Shown piece by piece: positions 1 through 10,175 of a stretch of 64,000 bases of DNA. The stretch is taken from NCBI GenBank assembly GCA_000467715.1, contig AJFK01000219.1, forward strand, positions 1-64,000, written 5' to 3'. Origin of the DNA: Hysterium pulicare CBS 123377. Lineage: Eukaryota > Ascomycota > Dothideomycetes > Hysteriales > Hysteriaceae. How positions within the stretch are numbered: the stretch's first letter is position 1; each line of letters starts with the position of its first letter. The notes below the pieces were generated by a model that had not been told where the DNA came from, did not search any database, and was given only the letters and a program-made list of their open reading frames with translations. A program made the position numbers and the translations under genes.

Positions 1-456
1 ACTTAACTACCTAAATATAACTCTTTTAACCAACTCTATTTTCCGACCTAACACTAGCTCTCAAGTATTCAAATTATGGGGAGGGCTGCCTAAAGAGTAG
101 CAACAAGCATACAACAACTAAGAAAAAGAGATTAGAAGAATCTACAACGAAGAGTATCTAAGCATGAACTCTTCCTTCAATTGCTCTACTTAGCACCTCC
201 CTTAACTGGAATTTTATTGTCCAGCGGATTTGAAACATTTAATCACAGGATTTAAAAATCTCAAGCATGCCGAAAAATGAACTGCAACAATGTCACGATT
301 TGGCCAAGTCGGATGGCGTCAGCGGTTTCTCCCACATAAAATTGAATTACTGGCCTAGATTCAAAGATTGTTAGCATCATTAGTACATTCCTTCCAAATA
401 GCAGGAAATCGTGACTAACCATATCATCCAACAACATCTGCTTACATTAGTCGACA
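1..456. other. AT-rich intergenic stretch
   Basis: No open frame with coding character was seen on either strand. The stretch lies downstream of the small membrane-protein gene that ends at 457, so its right end probably holds that gene's 3' untranslated region. Confidence 0.5.
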
Positions 457-867
457 TCACTTTGATGACTCTTCCATCACTTCGCTATCATGCTCTGGTT
501 TGGGCAACTCATCTCGGATTTCCTTCCTCGAGGTAAAGTTCATTGTCAAGGCGATAATAACGAAACAGAACAGAACGGCGAAGATATAACTGATAGTCCA
601 TAGACTGGCGGGAAGTGATACCAAAAACCATCGCACAATCGGTGTCACGAACGCCTTCCGCTCCGCCTCCAGATCGGGATTCACTGAGACGAGAACGGCG
701 ATGAGCACCAAGAAGATGAGGCCTAGCGCAAGGACCGTCAGGACTTGTATCACGGCGAGTAGGATCGAGATGTTTTTCGTCGTTTGGAGAACCTCGAATC
801 CCGCTGCGACGAGAGGCGTCACTTCGTCAAATGCCGCGTTTATTTCTCTGGAATAAGGGATGCCCAT
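457..867 (-). CDS. small two-helix membrane protein, conserved fungal hypothetical
   Basis: A single-exon frame encodes 136 residues. The N-terminal third (MGIPYSREINAAFDEVTPLV) is amphipathic and looks conserved rather than random. Two strong hydrophobic helices follow, at about residues 33-61 and 82-110, separated by a charged loop (NPDLEAERKAF). The tail is acidic and hydrophilic and ends in EESSK. There is no signal peptide and no enzyme motif. I recognise this as the type of short integral membrane protein found as 'hypothetical protein' in many Pezizomycotina, but I know no function for it. Length and composition favour a real gene. Confidence 0.75.
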   Translation of the reverse strand: MGIPYSREINAAFDEVTPLVAAGFEVLQTTKNISILLAVIQVLTVLALGLIFLVLIAVLVSVNPDLEAERKAFVTPIVRWFLVSLPASLWTISYIFAVLFCFVIIALTMNFTSRKEIRDELPKPEHDSEVMEESSK

Positions 868-1587
868 TTTGTGCCACGATGCTTGGTGATCAATTCCGTA
901 GATGAATCGGATTGAGCTGGGTCAGATCTCTCGAGAAGGGCGGGGAACGACTATGTATCCATTGGGGCAATCATGTGCGTCATCGTGCAGCCTTAGCTGC
1001 CACATCAGATCAGCCTTCAATGTTTCACGTACTTACATTTCAACCGAAAATACTAGAGTTATATCCTAGGAAAACAAAGATCTTTCTGAGGAGTTTCAAT
1101 AATCAGTGATAGACTGTCAGAAAGATAGATGAGCCACGTGACTTGAATTCCTTTCACTGTCATCTGACTTTACCTTCCGTGTCATCAGACTTTGCCTTCA
1201 AACAATTCTCTACCCAGTTTTAGGCTTCATTTCTCTAAGCTCCGTTCAATATGATTGTGAGGCACCCTTTGTTCCAACATCCGATCAATTTAATTAATCA
1301 TTTCAATTCCAATACTACAACTGCCCTAATCCTTCTCTTTTGAATCTTGACAGCGGACGTGCTCGAGTCCAACGATGGGAATACTGATGACTGCGAGAAT
1401 TCCTTGGCGGGTTGACCTAAATAATGTTACAAACCGGCTTATGTGGCTCCACGTTAGTAGCCAAACGTAACAGACTTCATCTAGGAGCAGGCATTCACAC
1501 CAACTATCTTTAACGGGCGAGTCTTCGACTATAGTAATACGAAGGATAAGGCAAAACACCTCAACAGAAGAGCCTGGTTCCTCCGCC
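868..1587. other. intergenic stretch with a short tandem repeat
   Basis: This is the space between the upstream side of the small membrane-protein gene and the 3' end of the SRPBCC gene. Short open frames on both strands lack coding character. The only structure seen is a 21-base direct repeat at 1159-1200. Confidence 0.5.
1159..1200. repeat. 21-base direct tandem repeat, two copies
   Basis: Copy one (1159-1179) and copy two (1180-1200) are head to tail and differ at three positions. Both read TGTCATC(T/A)GACTTT(A/G)CCTTC. Too short to call a family. Confidence 0.7.
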
Positions 1588-2188
1588 TTACCTCGCCATT
1601 TCCTCCACTCGAGCCTTCAAGTCCTGGCAAAAGTCCATGTACATCTTGTTCACTGAATTATGAAGCGGCCAACCGGGTTTGAACAAGACAGAAAGCCAAC
1701 CCATGTGGTCCTCTCCATGCACGAATGTAGTATGACTAGGCGTCGTTTTGCTCTCCTCGAAGCGAAAATAGTGCTCCCCGGCGAAAGATCCGGCCTTTGA
1801 GGTGCCGTACCATCGGAATTCTTCAGGAGTGTTGACCTGCGGGAAGATACGCGATGTTAGAGGAGAAAAGAAAAGCAAAAACGAAGAATATCAGATCGTG
1901 ACAGCGGATTGGGAAGGTTTGCATGGAGACTTACGAGAACGGTAGGCCGTAAAGTGGTGCCAGAGAAGCCGCACTTTAGCGTATCACCTTTCTCGACGGA
2001 CGGTTTGTCCGGTGGGCTCGTCTCAATGTAGTGGATAAACGATGTATGCCATTCCTTGTAGTTCTTGAAGTTTAGGACCTGCCAAATATACAGATTAGAA
2101 AAGCGAATGGAAACGTTTTCGGGAGTTAGCACACCACAGATCTCACTTGTTCTGGTGAACCCGCAATTTCAATTTCGGTGCGAGTCAT
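1588..2188 (-). CDS. SRPBCC (START-like/polyketide cyclase-type) ligand-binding protein
   Basis: Three exons (2135-2188, 1935-2078, 1588-1836) give 148 residues. Exon 1 starts MTRTEIEIAGSPEQVRSV, which joins to VLNFKNYKEWH. This is the usual beginning of SRPBCC proteins: a short beta strand, 'SPEQV', then a helix and 'F..Y.EWH'. The introns are about 56 and 98 bases; the first uses a GTGTGC donor, the second GTAAGT. Exon lengths (54, 144, 249) are all multiples of three. The fold holds hydrophobic ligands in a deep pocket; no ligand can be named from sequence. It is likely cytosolic, as no signal peptide or membrane segment is present. An alternative donor (CAA|GTGAGA) would shorten exon 1 by four codons, but the longer one preserves family spacing. 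Confidence 0.8.
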
Positions 2189-2634
2189 TACTATGTTTGG
2201 AAGTTCCTGAGTTCTCGAAATTTATCGTAGTTGGCCGTTTAGTCGTGTTAGCGGTAGTAATGCAAAGTCTCACTCTGACTGCTGAGGCTAAATGAAAAGT
2301 GTGGTCGAGTAAGCTTACGTGATGAACTAGTATATGAATACGGCGTGCCTAGGTACCTCGGTACCTAGGTATCGATGCTTGCTACACCCACAATCTTCGA
2401 TCGAAAGCGTAGATGAGCGTCAATTCAATAGCACTCCATATGGGATCAAACTTCATCTTGGTCACCTGTCAGCATTATATAGCAGCACGGCATTACTTGA
2501 TTGTATCTATTCTACCTTTGCCGAGCAAACCTATGCGTCCTCGATCACGGAGCAACCGGCATAGTATTTACAGTCGTTAATGCGCTTCTTCTGGTAGCTT
2601 AAATTAACCCTACCACGATTAGCCACGCATCTGT
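2189..2634. other. intergenic stretch with a perfect inverted repeat
   Basis: This separates the SRPBCC gene start from the permease stop. It holds a perfect inverted repeat, CCTAGGTACC-TC-GGTACCTAGG, at about 2348-2369. No coding character was seen otherwise. Confidence 0.5.
2348..2369. repeat. perfect 10-base inverted repeat with 2-base spacer
   Basis: The arms CCTAGGTACC and GGTACCTAGG flank TC. Short CTAGGTAC-rich palindromes recur in many filamentous fungal genomes. The role here is unknown. Confidence 0.7.
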
Positions 2635-4528
2635 TCAGATGTCCTTGCGCACATATTCAACCGGTCCCGCGTATTCATGCCGTCCTTTGAGGAAGTAATA
2701 TACCAGGGAGGCGATAATGACACAGGAGTAAATCAGAACACTCCAGTTCATCGACGCAGGTGTAGGATTCGGCGCCGCTGGAAAGAACAGGAAGATGTAT
2801 GCAACGGAAAGGAACGTAAGAGCAGCACAGTTCACAAAAAGCCCTGCCCGCCCCAGGCTAAACTTAGAGGGGAGAAGAGGTCTGTTAGAGAAGCGTCTGA
2901 CAGCCATGCATGAGATGGCTATGATATAGGACGAAATAAGGGCAACTTGCGTAAGAGATGTGATAACGTTGAAGGCAATGGGTGAACCGATAATGATGAG
3001 AGATATTAAGGTCGTGAACAGTAGTGTGGTCATAACAGCGTTAAGCGGGATATCCCAGCCCTCAGGCACCTGGTATTGTTAGCACAACAGTGATTTTCGC
3101 TCGAGTTGCAAGGTCGTAAGCATACCGTTGATAGCCATCTGGAAAAAGGCAAACCCTTATCGCGCGAAAAAGCAAAAAGCTGGCGAGACGACGTGGTCAC
3201 ATTGTTAACGGCGCAGAACAATATCAGAATCGCCATGACAGCCGTCAGGATGGAGGTTCCTGCTCGAGATTGGGTGGCGTTGAGTAGGACCTGGACGTAA
3301 ACCTGACCAGTGGTTGTCTGCAGAGCAGTATTGAGGTCACCAAGTGTCATCATGATTGTTACTGTCATGATAAACCCAAGGCCATAGTTGACGATAGCAG
3401 TGACAATCATGGACCGTGGCAGGACCCAAGACGCATCACGAAGTTCTTCTGAAAGATGACAAGCCGAATCGCCTCCCACCAAGGTCACAGTAGGGCCGAG
3501 GATACCGACAAGAGTAGCGAGACCTAGGTTTCCCCATCCTGCATTGTCCTGGAAGTTGGTCCAAGTTTCATGCACATTGGAGCGAGGTGACATTAACCAG
3601 AGCACTGTCATGAAAGCGACGAATCCAAAAACGTGGAGAATCAAAACAATCCCCTCGAAAAGCGGAAGTTTGCGGATAAGGATAGTGTTGAAGAAGATGG
3701 CGAAGATGGTGATAGCGATGCTGAAGAGGGTGCCATGCCATCCCTTGATGGAGTAGGACGACACATTCAAAGCAATGAGAGCCTCAAATTGCTGAGCAGC
3801 GGCATACGTGGTGGAGGCCATCCCTGCTTGCCAACCTAGGACGCAGAGCCAACCTGACGCAATTGAGTTAGTAGTTTCGTCAATCGTCTCCGATGTATTG
3901 GTACGGGCTTACCGACTAGGTAGCTGATAAACTTCTGGTGCTTTCTGGGAGCAAATTCGGACACCCAATGATATTGCCCGCCCGAAGTTGGGGCCCTGTC
4001 CGTTGGGATCAGCATAATCGTAGGCGTTGGTGCAGCATCGAGAACACCAACATGGAAGCCATTTCAGCCATTGAAAGAGTGACGAAGAACATGCCGAAGC
4101 AGGCAATAAGGAAGAGCCATATAGCGCCGGCAGGGCCACCGTTGAAGGAAGAAATACCAGACACGCTATTAACACGTCAGTTCAAGCCAATCCATCGAAT
4201 CCGTAATGCGAAACTCACACTAAAGCGAACTCCCAGGTACTCCCAAGGATCACGGCATATCCAACGATAGAGATGAAGCGAAAATTGCGCTATCGAGGTC
4301 AGTTAGCCTTACTAGCTGGTGGAGTCCTCAAACCCATGATCTTACTCTCAGTTGTTGCGCTTTACCCATTCGACTCATATCAAGCCGATCATGTTGCGTC
4401 CCCAGCTTCTTGGACAAGATGGCATCGTCCGCCTCGTCAGCCTCGTAGGCCTCGGTCTTGTCTGGAAGCGGGCTAAGAATGTCAACGGCTGCCTCCTTGA
4501 TACCCGTCATGGCGGAATGTGAAGGCAC
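2635..4528 (-). CDS. APC-family amino acid/GABA/choline-type permease
   Basis: Six exons (4346-4528, 4219-4289, 4052-4165, 3913-3995, 3126-3853, 2635-3069) total 1614 bases and give 537 residues with no frame break. The hydrophilic N-terminus ends in QLRRNFRF, followed by the first helix (ISIVGYAVILGSTWE), the GGPAG loop after helix two, MAEMASMAPTSGGQYHWV spanning an intron, and SYLVGWLCVLGWQAG. This is the fungal GABA/choline permease pattern (UGA4/HNM1 group of APC transporters). About twelve hydrophobic helices are visible. It sits in a membrane, probably plasma or vacuolar, and imports a small amino compound; the substrate cannot be read from sequence. The extracellular-type loop HLSEELRDASWVLPRSM carries the usual EE pair. 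Confidence 0.9.
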
Positions 4529-5844
4529 GAGGGTATGCTCGAGACGGAGCTGTGGTAGTCGTCGTGTTTTGGACTGAAGGGGGGAATACTATGTAGAAAA
4601 GAGGAACAAGAAGACAAGTAACATGCTAGTCGAGGAACATTCGCTTCGAATGTTAAAAGGTTGTGTAACGTGTTGCCCCGCGTGAACACCCAGGCGGTCG
4701 CTTACCCTGTTCCATGGCCATTCAAGCGTGGCCATTCAAGCGTGGCTATTCGAAGAACGGAATCATCTCTGCATGCGAGGCGATTCATGAAGCTGCAGAG
4801 AACCTGTGAACGGTGAGCATCGGCTGTGCTAGTTGGTTCCCCCCGCCACACCATCAAAAGCAAAGTGGCATCCACCCGCTGGATAACGGAAATTGAAACA
4901 AAGGTACGGATACAGCAAAATACACGACGGTTTATGTGTCGCATCTCTTTATGGAGGATCATCTTCCAAACCCTATCCTCGCTTCACCTGGATTCAATCG
5001 ATCTCGCATTACCACGAATACCTTGGTTGTATGATTGTCGAGCGACAGCGCGTCCGATGTTTCTCTCTGCAGATAGCGCGGGGGTTCTTCGGTGCTTCGC
5101 CGCAGGATTGGTAGTCTGTTAGAGCTTCATTTCTAAGAGGCGGCCCGCGGGTGACAACCTCACTTCCCCCCGGCACTAAGTGCCGACCTCGGCTGCGTCG
5201 GGCGTCCAGCCGGCCGGGCCCAATGGCTGACAATCACTGAAGTAGCCGACATACTTGGAATTGCCCAGCTGAATGGGACGGAATGGCTATCGAAGTTTCC
5301 ACAAAACGCGTAGTTACCAAGCTTCGCTGCAGCAGTGCAACCGTCTTGTCACTGCGCTGACTACCTGTACACCTGTTCCTAAACGGCTGGTCTCAAACCT
5401 TTACCCAATGGGCTCGGAGAAAACCTTTCAGACGTACAATCCTTTCGCTGATCATCTGTGAGTTCAGTAACGGAAAAGGTGCGGTTTATTAACACAAAAG
5501 AATACGGGAAGGACCCGCCAGCCACAGAATAATGTGATAGACGCTGTGACCAAAAGGCCGGCACGCGCATTGCTAGGCACGAACTTTGTCCAACCTCGAT
5601 CTGGGACATCAATCGTTTCCCACTGCATCACAATCCTCGTCGGCCAGGAATAACATACGAGTGGGATCCACCATGCTGCCTAATTTCCATCGGATCGGCC
5701 GTGCGCATTGGAGGCGCTGAGCTTCTCAGAGCTGGTAACGCCTTCCTCGAGATCTTATTTATATGGTATGTATCAAGACTCATGAGAGAATCGAACGACC
5801 TTCTACTGCATATTTTTCGGAGATTTGAACCCATAAGTTCTGGC
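4529..5844. other. divergent promoter region between permease and PTH11-like gene
   Basis: The permease (minus) and the PTH11-like gene (plus) both start away from this 1.3 kb stretch. No convincing gene was seen; the longer frames on both strands lack family resemblance. A GC-rich patch near 5140-5220 contains a perfect inverted repeat at 5171-5185. Confidence 0.5.
5171..5185. promoter_or_regulatory. candidate zinc-cluster factor site, CGG-N9-CCG palindrome
   Basis: CGGCACT-A-AGTGCCG is a perfect inverted repeat. Gal4-type (Zn2Cys6) factors bind inverted CGG triplets with factor-specific spacing. The match is suggestive only, and no zinc-cluster gene lies in the window. Confidence 0.3.
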
Positions 5845-7382
5845 ATGGGGCTCCCTCCTATACCACTTCCAACCGGTATGAGTCGCCTCGCGAACCCCTG
5901 GCAGCCGTCATGACTAACAAATGAAGGGAATCGATTCACTACCCCAACTCCTGACGACAATGCAAGTCCTATCTGGGTGGTTACTGTGCTATCCATCACT
6001 TATGCCTTCATAACATACTTTGTTCGGCTGGTCATCAAAGTCCGGACCTGGAATTGGGACGACCTGATACTAGCAATTGGCTACGTTGTACACCTTAGCT
6101 CGATGTAGTTTGATAAGATTTGCTCACTACTTGCAATTTAGGTTTTAGCTTTGGTGCAATGGGTTGTCATTTTTATTGCTCTCTCGAATGGGCTCGGGAA
6201 AAACGAAGTCCTGTCCCGGGACGCTGAGGACCGGGCGACAATGGCAAAGGTGCGTTCGTTCAAGGACTTTTGCGACATCTGCAATTAGATCTAGGGTTTT
6301 CTAAGTTTTTGGCATCTAGTTGGTATACATTAGTCGCATATTCCTTGTCTTGGGGCTTTCTGGTTCCAAATGCTCCGTCCTTCTTCTTACCCGACAGATA
6401 TTCACAGCCGATATGACCAAAGTATGGACGAGTGCCAATACCTGCATCATATTTGTTATCGCAAGCGGGATTGGATCCAGCGTGGCACTCTCCGCAGGTT
6501 GCGATCCGAATCATATCAACTTACCTCCGGGAAGTGGCCATTGCCCCAATGATGTTAGTACTGTTTGGTTATATCCCCCCTCTCTCTCGTGGGCATAACG
6601 CCATACGTTTTGATTGACATACTCGAGCTAGGTCCTACGCCTTCAGATAGTAGCAGCCCTCGACATTCTTACTGAGCTCTTAGTCGTTGCCTTGCCTGCA
6701 ATCTTCATCTGGCAACTCCAGATGAACTACAAGCGCAAAATTATGATCCTTATTGCGTTTTTCTCCCGCTTACCGTACGTCTTGTCCCATTGCACCTCTT
6801 CCTTCTACTGCTGATCGGTCGTCAATCCGTCATCTAAACCTTGCGTTTGTACGTACGCTGCTAATTCACTCTTCCAGAAACACAATCCTCTCCGGTATGT
6901 ATCTGCTCGCCTACACGCACTACATCCGCAGTCCTCGCCGCGGAACAACCATAACCCCATCTATTATCTGGCAAGAAATTCTCCTCAGCTACTCCCTCAT
7001 GTCTGCCACTATACCATGTCTCAAAGGGTTTGTTACGAGTTTCAAAACTGGAGGTTTGGGAGACGTCGGTGTTGATGATCTGACAGCTCATAGTAGGAGT
7101 GGTGAAAGAGACGGAACTGGGGGGAGTTATCAGATGCATAGCATGAAGGGAAGTGTGATGAAGTCTGTGGACGATGATGAAGGTCATAGGGACAGAGCTG
7201 GGCATGGCAGGGGTGAAGGATCTTGGGAGGGAGATATGAGGATTAGACTAGACGATGTGCATTATACGGTTGGAGCGTGTAGAGATGATGGGTCGATAGA
7301 GGGTGTGTCCATTGGGAGCCAGACGGGGAGTGAGAAGATGATCATTCGCCGTCATGTTGGGTGGGAGATTGAAAGGATTTGA
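5845..7382 (+). CDS. PTH11-like rhodopsin-fold seven-helix membrane protein
   Basis: Six exons (5845-5875, 5927-6087, 6142-6249, 6320-6553, 6632-6774, 6878-7382) total 1182 bases and give 393 residues. The 31-base first exon encodes MGLPPIPLPTG and joins NRFTTPTPDDN. After it come FVRLVIKVRTWNWDDLILAIGYV (the R..W..DD motif of the family), SKCSVLLLTRQIF, a CPND loop, LDILTELLVVALPAIFIWQLQM, FFSRLP, and IIWQEILLSYSLMSATIPCLKGFV before a long hydrophilic cytoplasmic tail. This order is that of the fungal 'rhodopsin domain' (PTH11-like GPCR) family, expanded in plant-associated ascomycetes. There is no CFEM domain at the N-terminus. Ligand and coupling are unknown. Internal splice sites are supported by family spacing; the tiny first exon is less certain. 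Confidence 0.82.
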
Positions 7383-7705
7383 GCGTATGGCGAGTACACC
7401 ATCATTTCACCTCCAATGGATCGCCGAGCCGTAGCGTGAGATTTTGTGCACGAAGAATCTTACAGTCTTTGCTGTGTATTTTGCGAACCTGATTCGCTAC
7501 GCCAGCAATAATCAATACCTAATTCAGTAGTCTTCCACCGGTTGATCAACATCGTATTGCACTTAGTGTTCCACCGGACATGAAAAGATGGTGTACCGCC
7601 GAGGCCTAGTTGCGGGGCGCGGGTCGGCAAAACTTTGATTCCACCTGCACAATACTCACCGTCCTTTCACCTCCTTTGTATTCAATCATTAAGCATGCGT
7701 AATCA
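7383..7705. other. promoter-side spacer before the HET gene
   Basis: No coding character was seen. It serves as 3' region of the PTH11-like gene and 5' region of the HET gene. Confidence 0.5.
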
Positions 7706-9433
7706 ATGACTGAGTTTGCGTATGTCGGGCGACCTCTTGGTGGCAATGAAATAAGAGTACTCGGCCTCGAAGCCGGCTCAGGCAGTGATCCAATTTCATG
7801 CACGCTTAAAACTACGACTTTATCGACGCCTTGCGCTTATATAGCGCTTTCCTACGTCTGGGGCGATGGCAGCCAGCGTAGAGAGATGCTAGTAGACGGC
7901 AAGGCTTTTTCGGCTTTCGCCACTTTACATCTTGCCTTGCAGCATCTTCGTGCTGAAAACTCCTCTCTCATATTGTGGACAGACGCCATTTGTATCAACC
8001 AAACGGATTTCGCCGAGAAGAGCATCCAGGTCCAACAGATGGGCAAAGTCTACAGCCAAGCCGAAGGGGTCATCATCTGGTTAGGACCTTCATCAAACGA
8101 CAGCGATCTAGCACTTACTACATTGGCACATATTGTCGCTTCAGGCGACGCCAGCGAGCACACACAATATCCCGGTGCTCTAGCGGCCATCATGCGGCTC
8201 TTCAGACGCCCTTGGTTCCAACGACTCTGGGTATTGCAAGAGTCTGTGCTAGCGAAGCATCCAGTCGTCGTCTGCGGCACTAAAAGAATCGCGTTTGATA
8301 CTCTCCTAAAGTTTAGTCGTCTAGATAGCGCTGCTGCACTCCCCTTGAGAAGCGTTGACCCGGATGCTTTTGGTGTGGGAGGGCCAGCAGAAGCACTCAA
8401 CCAGCTGACGTTTATCGGGCGAATTCGAGAAGATCGGTCCTGGCCATTGGCTTCGTTAATAATAACAGGTCGAAGACTGAAATGTTTCGATCCGCGGGAT
8501 CACGTCTTTGGCCTTGTAGGCATGGCTGAGGCATGGGGCGAACGAGCTGAAGTGGTCGACTATAGCAAAGCTACCGACGAGGTTTTTATCTCTGCAATGA
8601 AGAACGAGATGTTGAATCTTTCATGGGGATCAGATCTTCTCTCGGTTACTTGTGTAGATGATATGGAGGCTTTCTCATCGGTGCCAAGCTCTTGGAAGGA
8701 CCGTCTGCCATCATGGGTGCCGAACTGGGCGGAGACAACTAAATCAAGGGATTTCCCCTCTCGTTTATACTCTGCCGGAGGTTCGGAGCGCTTATCTATC
8801 CAGCCTGAGATGTTTTCCGGCGACGACCGAATCCTGACATTGAACGGAGTTGTTGTTTCCCGCGTAGCATCATTTACGGAAGTTTGGAATGCCTCCATGG
8901 GCCCGCGCGTAACGAGAGAGTGGGAGAACCGGTTCCTTGGTCACCACGGGATGAGCCCGTATGGCGATTACAATGGTCGTATTGATGCATTCTGGAGAAC
9001 ACTTGTCAAAGACGAAGTGCCAAGGCTCAATAAAAGACAGCCTATCCGCTGGGCCAAAGGTGACCCTGGCTTGGCGTACAACGTTTATGTCGATAACGCC
9101 GTACCCATGAGCGAGAGAGTCGACGAGAATGATGACGATGCGTGGAAACAGTTTACTTGTGATTTTCGTCAAGCGAAAGCGGATGCTCTCACCAGTCGTA
9201 GATTAATCTTCAGCGAACAAGGCCATGTAGGTCTTGGGCCGGAATCAGTAAAAGAGGGAGACTATCTTGTGGTATTCGTGGGCCTGCAGACTCCATATTT
9301 GCTTCGAAAGAGACCCAATGGTACAACTTGGTGTCTTATCAGTGCAGCGTATCTTCATGGAGTCATGGATGGGGAAGCGCTTCATTCTTTGAATTATTCG
9401 GGAGAAGCTATTAAGAGCTTTGCGCTGGATTGA
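7706..9433 (+). CDS. HET-domain (heterokaryon incompatibility) protein
   Basis: One exon encodes 575 residues. The HET domain covers about residues 44-185 and shows its three hallmark blocks: YIALSYVWGD (46-54), LWTDAICINQ (90-99), and RPWFQRLWVLQES further on. The start MTEFAYVGRPLGGNEIRVL matches the usual 'Y.PL..NEIRLL' opening of these proteins, so this ATG is preferred. The C-terminal two thirds resemble the variable region of long HET proteins and carry no NACHT, WD or ankyrin repeats. Known HET proteins trigger cell death after fusion of unlike strains, but most of the many paralogues per genome are untested and this one may have another role. The frame is intact. Confidence 0.93.
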   Translation: MTEFAYVGRPLGGNEIRVLGLEAGSGSDPISCTLKTTTLSTPCAYIALSYVWGDGSQRREMLVDGKAFSAFATLHLALQHLRAENSSLILWTDAICINQTDFAEKSIQVQQMGKVYSQAEGVIIWLGPSSNDSDLALTTLAHIVASGDASEHTQYPGALAAIMRLFRRPWFQRLWVLQESVLAKHPVVVCGTKRIAFDTLLKFSRLDSAAALPLRSVDPDAFGVGGPAEALNQLTFIGRIREDRSWPLASLIITGRRLKCFDPRDHVFGLVGMAEAWGERAEVVDYSKATDEVFISAMKNEMLNLSWGSDLLSVTCVDDMEAFSSVPSSWKDRLPSWVPNWAETTKSRDFPSRLYSAGGSERLSIQPEMFSGDDRILTLNGVVVSRVASFTEVWNASMGPRVTREWENRFLGHHGMSPYGDYNGRIDAFWRTLVKDEVPRLNKRQPIRWAKGDPGLAYNVYVDNAVPMSERVDENDDDAWKQFTCDFRQAKADALTSRRLIFSEQGHVGLGPESVKEGDYLVVFVGLQTPYLLRKRPNGTTWCLISAAYLHGVMDGEALHSLNYSGEAIKSFALD

Positions 9434-10175
9434 GCCTATCTCTTAATACAATTGATGGACACGCATAACCGTCTAAATCCGATTCAAGTGTAGGTTCGAG
9501 ATCCTGACAGGCTTGATCCTGGGGCGTATAAACGGGTGGGCCAGAATTTTGAGAGTGTTAGTCCATGCTAAGATTCCCGAAGAACTTCCCCAAAGGTCAC
9601 GCACGGCTAAGGTTGCAGTCTCAATAGTCGGTCGAATGAATGCTAATGTTGGTCTTTGTGCGCTACGGTTGTACTCTCCATTCTACTGTACCAAGTCCGA
9701 TGGTTGGTCACACGGCATTGATGAATAGTTGATTTCTTATTAATTAGGACTGAGCCGCGAACAAAGGGCGAAAAGTGATAACATATAGGGACTTTCCCTA
9801 TTCGCAGATTTAAAAGCGGTTTTCCATAATTGCCATTATCCTGCTCTAGCTTTGGCTCAAATACTAAGGCAGAATCCTTCCGAATGGCGGATATACCGTG
9901 GTCGTGGAACGGGGCCAATGCTGAAGCGTAAAATCCTTCCCACTTTGATGAACCCGAGACGTTAGGGTAAGCGGTGTTCGCTCGAAGCCACCAACTGGAG
10001 CTTTGGGGCGTTACTCGGCGAGGACGCTGAGACGCTCTTCAGGATGTGCCTTCAAGGACAGAGCAATCTACAACGGAGATCTCGAGTTCATCTTGATGTT
10101 TCTGCGTTGTGTTCATCACAACGAATGCGGTTAAATCGCACTTTTTTACCGTACGCCTCACGCTAATATATCATC
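9434..10175. other. convergent intergenic stretch
   Basis: This lies between the 3' ends of the HET gene (plus) and the sulfatase gene (minus). Frames present are short and without recognisable content. Confidence 0.5.

Noticed and set aside
4826-5122. Overlapping plus-strand frames of 73-98 codons upstream of the PTH11-like gene
   Set aside because: No family resemblance and they overlap the divergent promoter; treated as chance frames.
9490-9512. GGTTCGAGATCC, a T-loop-like sequence
   Set aside because: The flanking bases do not form a tRNA T-stem, and no anticodon or acceptor stem was found.
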